The position numbers and the translations under genes were made by a program. Of a stretch of 14,306 nt of DNA, positions 6,527 to 12,530 are shown one piece after another. A model generated the notes under the pieces. The model was not told where the DNA came from and did no database searches. It saw only the letters and a program-made list of their open reading frames with translations. Origin of the DNA: Coriobacteriia bacterium (GTDB taxonomy: Bacteria > Actinomycetota > Coriobacteriia > Anaerosomatales > PALSA-660); contig JAUSAU010000022.1 in the NCBI GenBank assembly GCA_030652345.1, positions 1 to 14,306 on the forward strand, written 5' to 3'. Each line of letters begins with the position of its first letter. Positions within the stretch are counted from its first letter, which is position 1.

Positions 6527-7216
6527 ATGAACGGCGGGCCGATCGGCGTGCTCATCGTCGACGACGACTACTATGCCAGGGACGCCCTGAGCGGACTGGT
6601 CGCCCGTGACGCCCGCACCCGCGTATGGGGAACGGTCGACAGCGTGCCGGCCGCCCTCGCAGACCTCGCGAACCCCGGCGACCGCCCGGCCGCCCCCGAC
6701 GTCGCGTTGCTCGATGTCCGGCTGGCCGAGGGCGAGCGTGCGGGCATCGACGGGATCGCGGCGATCCGAGAGCAGGCGCCGGGCATCCGCGTGCTGATCA
6801 CAAGCGTCTCGGCCGATGACGACACGGTCCTCGCCGCGGTGCGCGCCGGTGCGGATGGCTACGTGTGGAAGAACGAGACGGCGGAGCGCATCGCCACAGC
6901 CGTGCAGCGCGTCGCCGAAGGGCGCTTCGTCCTGTCCCGCACGATCGCGGATCGGCTCCTCGGCACGATCGGGACGCTCGGCAGCTACGCCACGGAGGTG
7001 CTTCCCGAGCGCCGGGACTACGTCGACCTGACCGAGAACGTGCGCAAGACGCTCTATCTCTTCTGTGTGGCGGGTCTGTCCGCGCGTGAGATCGCCGACG
7101 AGTTGCAGGTCTCGGTCAACACGGTGCACGCGCGGGTCAAGGCGGCGTACGCGGCGCTCGGGGCGTCGAGTCGCGCCGACGCGTTCAGACGGCTCGTCGA
7201 GGGGGCGGCGTCGTGA
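6527..7216 (+). CDS. NarL/FixJ-family response regulator (receiver + LuxR HTH)
   Basis: A 229-aa two-domain transcription regulator. The receiver contains the acidic pocket (VDDD, 11-14), phospho-acceptor D63 in LLDVRL, the Thr/Ser position (ITS, 91-93) and K115 in WKNE. A short extra segment (AEGERA) follows the phospho-acceptor. A linker of about 35-40 residues leads to the LuxR-type helix-turn-helix (about 174-226; GLSAREIADELQVSVNTVHARVKAAY). Phosphorylation by a HisKA_3 kinase is expected to promote dimerisation and DNA binding; the partner is almost certainly the kinase encoded two genes downstream. Its TGA overlaps the GTG of the next gene (GTGA), implying translational coupling. Targets are unknown; the adjacent prepilin, propeller and cytochrome genes are candidates by position only. 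All catalytic residues are intact. Confidence 0.93.
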   Translation: MNGGPIGVLIVDDDYYARDALSGLVARDARTRVWGTVDSVPAALADLANPGDRPAAPDVALLDVRLAEGERAGIDGIAAIREQAPGIRVLITSVSADDDTVLAAVRAGADGYVWKNETAERIATAVQRVAEGRFVLSRTIADRLLGTIGTLGSYATEVLPERRDYVDLTENVRKTLYLFCVAGLSAREIADELQVSVNTVHARVKAAYAALGASSRADAFRRLVEGAAS

Positions 7217-8673
7217 GGCGCCTATGGCCGCTCCGCCTCGTCGAGGCCACCCCGCTGGTGATCGCGGCGCTGCTGGTCGCGGTCTGGCTCGTGGTTCCCG
7301 CCGAGATGCGGAACGTATCAGCGCTCGCCAACATCGATCCCCGCTACATCACGGCCGGCATGACGCTCCCGGACCCGACCTACGAGGCGCTCATCGCGCT
7401 CGACCAGTCGGCATCGCCGGGCGGTACCGTCAACGCACCGACCCCGGGCGTCCGGCTCCTGACCATGGCCACGCTCGTGAAGGCCGACCTCATGCGCCGT
7501 CCCTGGCGCTTCTATGATGGATCGGGAGCTATCGCCCCGATGGCGATCCCTGCCGACGACGGCGCGTTCGGTCAGCTCAAGAAGTTCGAGAGCCAGAACG
7601 GCTCGCGCGTGATCGCCTACGTCGTACCGCCGGCCACCAGACCCCGTGTCGCCGCACGCGCGGTCTTCGACCTGTCGGTCCTCACCTCGCAGGAGGCGAG
7701 CGAACTGGCCGCTTCAGGGACACTCGAGTCCCTGCGGCACGCCGTCAGAGGCTCGAAGCCGACGACACTGCCGATCGACTATGCGAACGTCGGGAGCAGG
7801 ACGAGTGCCCCCCACGGCGATCGGACCATCGAGTACGGGCCGGTACTCGCGGACGGGCACATCTACGAGGCCTACGGCGTCTTCCCGACGCGTCAGGGCA
7901 ACCAGTACAGCATGTTGCCTGACTTCTGGGCCGGCGGCGTGAGTGCGCCGGAGAGCCTGCGCGCCATGGAGCGGCTCGCACGACGCTTCCGCGGATGCAT
8001 CTTCATCATCGGCCCCACGGACGGGAGCCCCGTCCCCGAGTACCTGCCCTCCGGCATCTCGGCCGAGCAGGCCGTGACCATCGCGAAGAAAGCGATCGCC
8101 AACCCCACCTCGGACTTCAGCGAGACCGAACCGGTACGGCTCGCGGGCGATGCGTTGGCCGCAGCCGGCGGTGCGAGCTGGGCCGTGAGCGCGCTCGCGG
8201 CACAGGCCGTCTCGCCCGATGACTCGTCGGATCCAAGACCGCACGAGCAGCAGGCCATGGCATTCGTCTCCCTCACGTCCGAGAAGCCCGCCATCCGCCT
8301 CATGTGGGAGAGGCTCGGCGCCACGCCGCTCCACATCGTCCAAGTCTGGCTGTCCGTCCGCATGGCGACGGTGATGAGCCTGCTTGGCGTCCTGTTCGCG
8401 GCCTCGCTCGTCGCGGCACCGGCCGCGTTCGTCTACGAGCGCCGGCTCACGCAGGACATCGAGACGGAACGGGAGCGGGAACGGGTCCGCGCCCAGGCCA
8501 GGGAACGCGTCGTGCGCAGACTCACCGAGCTCTCCGAGCGCATGGAGGCGGCTGCGGGGACGTCGTCCTGCGGCGCGCCCGAGATCGCAGCCGTGGCCTC
8601 AGACCTCGACGCGACCGTCACCGAGCTGCGGACCATACTCGGGGACCTCTCTCAGAAGGAGGCATCGTCATGA
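7213..8673 (+). CDS. Membrane sensor paralogous to the adjacent kinase, lacking His and ATPase (pseudokinase)
   Basis: A 486-aa protein: TM helix at about 11-30, an extracytoplasmic domain of about 345 residues, a second TM (about 384-403) ending APAAFVYERR, then a charged coiled coil of about 75 residues. It is a paralogue of the kinase at 8670. Shared segments include FIIGP/FILGP, the membrane exit APAAFVYERR/SPAAFVYERR, and a dimerisation helix ending TELRTILGDL here against GELQEILGDE there. Where the kinase has DVHDKV, this protein reads QAREKV-like QARERV: the phospho-acceptor His is R430 and the Asp is Glu. The protein stops right after the DHp-like helices, with no ATP-binding domain. 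It therefore cannot autophosphorylate. I infer a co-receptor that pairs with the kinase or modulates it. Start GTG 7213 has GAGGGGG 7 nt upstream and overlaps the regulator stop; its own TGA overlaps the kinase ATG. No ATPase remnants follow, so this is not a fresh truncation. Confidence 0.8.
   Translation: MRRLWPLRLVEATPLVIAALLVAVWLVVPAEMRNVSALANIDPRYITAGMTLPDPTYEALIALDQSASPGGTVNAPTPGVRLLTMATLVKADLMRRPWRFYDGSGAIAPMAIPADDGAFGQLKKFESQNGSRVIAYVVPPATRPRVAARAVFDLSVLTSQEASELAASGTLESLRHAVRGSKPTTLPIDYANVGSRTSAPHGDRTIEYGPVLADGHIYEAYGVFPTRQGNQYSMLPDFWAGGVSAPESLRAMERLARRFRGCIFIIGPTDGSPVPEYLPSGISAEQAVTIAKKAIANPTSDFSETEPVRLAGDALAAAGGASWAVSALAAQAVSPDDSSDPRPHEQQAMAFVSLTSEKPAIRLMWERLGATPLHIVQVWLSVRMATVMSLLGVLFAASLVAAPAAFVYERRLTQDIETERERERVRAQARERVVRRLTELSERMEAAAGTSSCGAPEIAAVASDLDATVTELRTILGDLSQKEASS
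8654..8662 (+). promoter_or_regulatory. Strong SD inside the pseudokinase 3' end, sets the kinase start
   Basis: AGAAGGAGG ends 7 nt before ATG 8670, which overlaps the preceding TGA as ATGA. It fixes the kinase start although the open frame runs further upstream, and it shows the junction is built for coupled or re-initiated translation. Confidence 0.8.
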
Positions 8674-10586
8674 GGAGCGCGACGTGGCGCCTGCCCGTGC
8701 GGCTCGCGCAGTCCTCACCGGTGCTCGCGGCGGTACTCTTCGCGACCGTCTTGTTCACCATCCCGGCGATGTTCGCGACCGGGTTGATCAACATGGTGAT
8801 GAGCCCCGAGGGGCCGGGGAACACGCCGGCAGACCGGGCGTCGTGGGTGGACTACGCCGAGGCGTCCGACGCGGCGATAGCGGCGGGACTGACCGGCGGC
8901 CCGGACGCGTTCGACGCCGCGTCCGAGAAGGCCTGGACTCGCTGGACCGACGGGCTGCCGGCGGATCTCACGACCGCAGGACTTGCGGCGGAACTGCGAA
9001 AGCCCACGGGCGCTGCCTTCGAACCCGTCGCCGCGTGGGAGCACAGAACGGGCGGCAAGGTCTGGGCATGGATGGTCCCCTCACCCCCGCGTCCCTCCCT
9101 CGTCGCCAGCGGGATCGGGGATCCGTCCACGATGGAACTCGTGCAGGCCGAGATCGATAGAGATCGTGTCATTCCGGCAGAGCCCGGGATGCCCGCCCCG
9201 GCACTCGATATCATTGACAAGCTCTGGGAGCAGTACACGCTCGATGGTGGCGCCGTGGCCCCGCTCAGGCCCGACATCGTCTCGCCGTACGGCGGCGGCG
9301 GGGGCAGCGGCGGCTACATGGTCTCTTCCGCCTCCGTCTTCGCGGGAGGCCGACTCTGGCGCGCCTATGCCATCACGGCGGACCGCAACTCCAACGGCGA
9401 CACCGTATCGGTAGCCGACTACGTCGCGGGACTCGACCCCGGAGCGGTCGGGTTCGAGAAGCGGCTTCAGGCCGTCGCCAAGAAGCGGAAGGTGAACCTG
9501 TTCATCCTCGGGCCGCTCGACATGGTCGCCGTGCCGCTCCGAACCCCGGCCGGCGCCGATCGCGCGCAAGCGATCACGCTCGGGCGCCTGGCGTGGCCCG
9601 CACTCGCGATACCGGAACACAAGGGCGATCCGGAGGCCTACCGGAAGTTCGACCGCACGACGGCGGCGCTGGCCGGGGGTCCTGCGGGAGTCATGCGCGT
9701 GGTGAGCATCTTCAACTCCTCGATCGGCGCGGGGATCTCGTATGGCCCCGAGGAGATCGCACCGCAGACCGTCGCGTTCCTCGCGGTACTCGACTCCGTA
9801 CCGGGCGGTTCACCGACGGCGCTCGAGAGCGCATGGCGCTCATGGCGCGTGTTCGCGTCGGGATACTTCCCGCAGCTCATCGGCGGGACCGGAGCGCTTC
9901 TCCTGCTCTCGCTGATAGCGTCGCCGGCCGCCTTCGTCTACGAGAGGCGGCGTCTCGCCCGCGAACGCGTGGCCGACGAGATCGCCCGCATGCGCCGCGA
10001 CGTCCATGACAAGGTCTACAACCGCCTGTCCGCGCTCTCCAAGCGCGTCGCCGAAGCGAGCGGCGGTGAGCCGGGCGGCGCCGCTTCGCTCAGCGCGATG
10101 GCGGAGGAGATCCGCAGCACGGTGGGAGAGCTCCAGGAGATCCTCGGGGACGAGGTCCGACACACCGACAGCACGCTCACTGTGGTCCCGCTCGCCGACC
10201 AGGTCGCCAGCGTCTGCGCGGCGCAGGGCGCACGACTGGGCGCCGAGGTACGCTGCGCGGTCGCCGAGGGTGTCCCGGAGCCGCCCGCGCGACTGGGCTG
10301 GGATATCCAGTGCATCGTGGAGGAAGCGATCACGAACGCCGTGCGCCACGGCGGCGCAGCTCACATACGCGTGAGCGTGGAGGCGGGCCCTGACGGCGGA
10401 CTCGCGCTCTCGGTGACCGACGACGGATCCGGGTCGCGGGTCTGCGACCCCCTCGACGCGCCTGCCGGGTCGACGGGCCTGCGCAACATGCAGGCCAGGC
10501 TGACGCGGTGGGGCGGCGCCCTGGGCATCGAGGCGGACGAGACCGGTACGGTGCTCACCGTGAGACTGCCGCCCGTGCGGGGGTGA
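8670..10586 (+). CDS. NarL-type sensor histidine kinase with large extracytoplasmic domain
   Basis: A 638-aa membrane kinase. TM1 (about 16-40) and TM2 (about 403-423) bracket an extracytoplasmic sensor region of about 360 residues that contains a Gly-rich loop (GGGGGSGGY, about 210) and that I do not recognise as a known sensor fold. The cytoplasmic part has a HisKA_3 dimerisation domain with phospho-acceptor H446 in RRDVHDKVYNRLS. A HATPase domain follows with N-box EEAITNAVRHGG (N556), G1 box DDGSG (584-588) and G2 box GSTGLRNM (600-607). All catalytic motifs are intact. It should phosphorylate D63 of the regulator at 6527. The preceding gene is a paralogue without catalytic parts, joined by a 4-bp overlap, so the two are produced together and may hetero-oligomerise. 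The ligand is unknown. Start ATG 8670 is chosen for its AGAAGGAGG and the TM position. Confidence 0.93.
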   Translation: MRSATWRLPVRLAQSSPVLAAVLFATVLFTIPAMFATGLINMVMSPEGPGNTPADRASWVDYAEASDAAIAAGLTGGPDAFDAASEKAWTRWTDGLPADLTTAGLAAELRKPTGAAFEPVAAWEHRTGGKVWAWMVPSPPRPSLVASGIGDPSTMELVQAEIDRDRVIPAEPGMPAPALDIIDKLWEQYTLDGGAVAPLRPDIVSPYGGGGGSGGYMVSSASVFAGGRLWRAYAITADRNSNGDTVSVADYVAGLDPGAVGFEKRLQAVAKKRKVNLFILGPLDMVAVPLRTPAGADRAQAITLGRLAWPALAIPEHKGDPEAYRKFDRTTAALAGGPAGVMRVVSIFNSSIGAGISYGPEEIAPQTVAFLAVLDSVPGGSPTALESAWRSWRVFASGYFPQLIGGTGALLLLSLIASPAAFVYERRRLARERVADEIARMRRDVHDKVYNRLSALSKRVAEASGGEPGGAASLSAMAEEIRSTVGELQEILGDEVRHTDSTLTVVPLADQVASVCAAQGARLGAEVRCAVAEGVPEPPARLGWDIQCIVEEAITNAVRHGGAAHIRVSVEAGPDGGLALSVTDDGSGSRVCDPLDAPAGSTGLRNMQARLTRWGGALGIEADETGTVLTVRLPPVRG

Positions 10587-10587
10587 G

Positions 10588-10599
10588 CGCGCCGGCGCG
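10588..10599. repeat. 12-bp perfect palindrome after the kinase stop
   Basis: CGCGCCGGCGCG, immediately after the kinase TGA and 27 nt upstream of the propeller-gene -10 box. It has no loop, so it is a poor terminator; it could be an operator half-site pair or a chance effect of high GC. Confidence 0.25.
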
Positions 10600-10625
10600 T
10601 GGGTGCGCGTGCGTGCGGGGCGGGC

Positions 10626-10631
10626 TACACT
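10626..10631 (+). promoter_or_regulatory. Probable leaderless-promoter -10 box for the propeller gene
   Basis: GGC-TACACT is followed by 7 nt and ATG 10639, with no SD before that ATG. This places the transcription start at or next to the initiation codon. The arrangement matches the rlmKL start (TACCCT, 7 nt, ATG). No -35 box is evident. Confidence 0.5.
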
Positions 10632-10638
10632 CCTGCGC

Positions 10639-12393
10639 ATGAACAACCGACCACCACGTCGCACCGACCGACTGTCCCTGCCGCGAGACGATCGCGTCGG
10701 CCCCGGCCGCGCTGAACGCGCCCGGGAGACGCCCGGCGCTCCCGCGCGATCACCGGGTCGCTCGCCGATCCTCATGGGTGAGCCGGGCCGCAGCCGCGCG
10801 GGCCAGCTGCGCACGCTGCGGCTCGCGCGCACGGCGAGCGTCGCACTGCTCGTCCTGGCCGCCTGCGGCTGGTTCGCGTGGGCGCGCCTTGCCCCCCGTC
10901 CCGAGGCCGTCACCGCCAAGAAGCCGGTCGCGGATGCGGGCGGCGCGCGGATCGTCTCGGGCACGTTCCTCGGTGACGCCGCCCGGCGGACCTACGGCGG
11001 CGGACCGGCTCCGACGGGACTGCGCCAGATCTGGAAGGTGAAGATCGGTCAGGGATGGACGCGACGCAAGTCCGACGAGAAGCGCGTCCTGTGGGCCGGG
11101 ACGGGTTGGACCGGCCAGTGCACCATGGTGAACGACGGCGGCCGGGACTGGCTGATCGTCGGCGGCTACGACCACAAGCTGCGCAAGCTGGACGCGGCCA
11201 CCGGCGAGGTCGCGTGGGAGTACGCCTTCGATGACGTCATCAAGGGGACCAACACCGTCTTCGTCAACCCGCGCCCCACCTCGACCGACGACCGGCTCAT
11301 CGTCGTCGCCGGCTCTCGCCGGGGAAGCGACTACGCCGTGGGTGACCCCCGGATCGCCCCCTTGCGCGCCGTCGCCTTCGGCACGGGACGCGAGTTGTGG
11401 CGTCTCCCGGTCCCGAAGACCGACAACTACTCGCAGGACGTCGACGCGTCGGGCCTGCTCATCGGGCGCTCGTACTACGCGGCGGTGGAGTCGGGATACA
11501 TCTACCGCCTCGACCCCACGCGAACCACCGCGTGGGGGTCGTTCCGCAGGCCCTCGGTCATCGCGACGTCCCCCCGTCTCTACACCGCGGCCGACGCGCG
11601 TTCCCACCGCGACACCGGCGGCGCCAACGTCGCCATCGAGGCCTCCCCGGCACGGATCGGAGACCGCCTCTACATCGCCTCCGGAGCAGGTCACGTGTTC
11701 GGCCTCAGTCTCCCGAACCTGCGCGTCGTCTGGGATCTCAAGACCGGCTCCGACCTCGACGGCACCACAGTCGTCACACGCGACGACAAGCTGCTCGTGG
11801 GCATCGAGAAGCAGTACATCAAGGGGCCGGGGGGCGTGATGCTCGTCGACCCGTCGGAGCCGCCCGCGTCCTCGATCGTCTGGTACTTCCCGACCGCCGA
11901 GCGCGGCTACTCCGAATGGCTCGGTGGAATCATCGGGTCCGTGGCGACCAACGAGGAGAGCATCCCGGACGGGACCAAGCCGCGCCTGGCTTCGTTCCTA
12001 TCAGTGGACGGCAATCTGTATGTGACCGCGATCGACACCCTGTCGAGTCGCACCGCACAGGGCCCCGACGGGCGGACCCGGTATCCCAGACCGCGCCTCG
12101 TCTTCAGCGAACGGGTCGGCGGATCGATCTCGACGCCCGTCATCGTCGGTGACACGATCGTCGTCGCCTCCTCGGAGAAGAGCGTCTCGCTCTACCGCAT
12201 CGCGTGGACGCCGGCGGCCGCGGGTGACGGCGAGGCGCTCGCCGCCCGCGACGGCTCACTCTGGCGGGTGCGCGTGACGCGCGGCGCGTCGTTCCGCACG
12301 GGCGGGCCGGTCGAATCGACACCGCTTGTGCACGATGGCCGCGTCTACGTCGGCTGCCGTGATGGCTTCCTCTACTGCCTGGGCGACCGCTGA
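10639..12393 (+). CDS. Membrane-anchored PQQ-type beta-propeller repeat protein
   Basis: A 584-aa protein. The first about 63 residues are Arg/Pro-rich and cytoplasmic in character, followed by one TM helix (about 64-83, ARTASVALLVLAACGWFAW) and a large domain likely outside the membrane. This domain shows PQQ-like propeller blades: GYDHKLRKLDAATGEVAWEY, SGYIYRLDP, GHVFGLSLPNLRVVWDL and a final GRVYVGCRDGFLYCLG. The blades define a propeller fold, not proof of PQQ binding; no dehydrogenase catalytic set and no CXXCH heme site are visible. An in-frame GTG at 10603 would add 12 residues, but the TACACT box lies between the two starts and would exclude it from the transcript, so ATG 10639 is preferred. 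It lies between the kinase and a multiheme cytochrome, so a scaffold or electron-transfer accessory role at the cell surface is plausible but unproven. Confidence 0.78.
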   Translation: MNNRPPRRTDRLSLPRDDRVGPGRAERARETPGAPARSPGRSPILMGEPGRSRAGQLRTLRLARTASVALLVLAACGWFAWARLAPRPEAVTAKKPVADAGGARIVSGTFLGDAARRTYGGGPAPTGLRQIWKVKIGQGWTRRKSDEKRVLWAGTGWTGQCTMVNDGGRDWLIVGGYDHKLRKLDAATGEVAWEYAFDDVIKGTNTVFVNPRPTSTDDRLIVVAGSRRGSDYAVGDPRIAPLRAVAFGTGRELWRLPVPKTDNYSQDVDASGLLIGRSYYAAVESGYIYRLDPTRTTAWGSFRRPSVIATSPRLYTAADARSHRDTGGANVAIEASPARIGDRLYIASGAGHVFGLSLPNLRVVWDLKTGSDLDGTTVVTRDDKLLVGIEKQYIKGPGGVMLVDPSEPPASSIVWYFPTAERGYSEWLGGIIGSVATNEESIPDGTKPRLASFLSVDGNLYVTAIDTLSSRTAQGPDGRTRYPRPRLVFSERVGGSISTPVIVGDTIVVASSEKSVSLYRIAWTPAAAGDGEALAARDGSLWRVRVTRGASFRTGGPVESTPLVHDGRVYVGCRDGFLYCLGDR

Positions 12394-12472
12394 GCCGGTC
12401 TCGGTCCCCCGGCCCGGTGTACCGTCCGACCATAGGGTGAACGCACCTGTCGCTTCGCGCGCCGCGAGTGTG

Positions 12473-12530
12473 TACGCTACGGACGTGCGGAGTCCGCACG
12501 ATGGCGTAAACACACTATGTTGGGGGAACG
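12473..12530 (+). promoter_or_regulatory. Leader of the cytochrome gene: -10-like boxes, hairpin and SD
   Basis: Candidate -10 boxes are TACGCT (12473-12478) and TATGTT (12516-12521). Between them lies a perfect 7-bp hairpin (12484-12490 with 12494-12500, 3-nt loop). GGGGGA (12522-12527) is the SD, 3 nt before ATG 12531. If TACGCT is used, the hairpin begins at the 5' end of the mRNA; if TATGTT is used, the transcript is nearly leaderless. No -35 box supports either choice. Confidence 0.4.

Noticed and set aside
5597..7129. 510-codon minus-strand frame opposite the prepilin and regulator genes
   Set aside because: It covers two well-supported genes with diagnostic motifs and their intergenic region; its translation is low-complexity Arg/Asp-rich. 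Shadow frame.
8640..8700. Idea that the sensor at 7213 is a kinase broken by a recent stop or frameshift
   Set aside because: No ATPase-domain remnant follows; the stop overlaps an SD-backed kinase start, and the His position is already substituted. This looks like a stable architecture.
10603..10638. GTG 10603 as start of the propeller protein
   Set aside because: The TACACT box lies downstream of it, no SD precedes it, and the extra residues add nothing recognisable.
9840..10964. 374-codon minus-strand frame opposite the kinase domain
   Set aside because: It is antisense to intact HisKA_3 and HATPase motifs and lacks recognisable protein features.
10639..12393. Quinoprotein dehydrogenase call for the propeller protein
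   Set aside because: Blade motifs are present, but no catalytic residue set, disulfide ring or heme motif of PQQ dehydrogenases could be identified.
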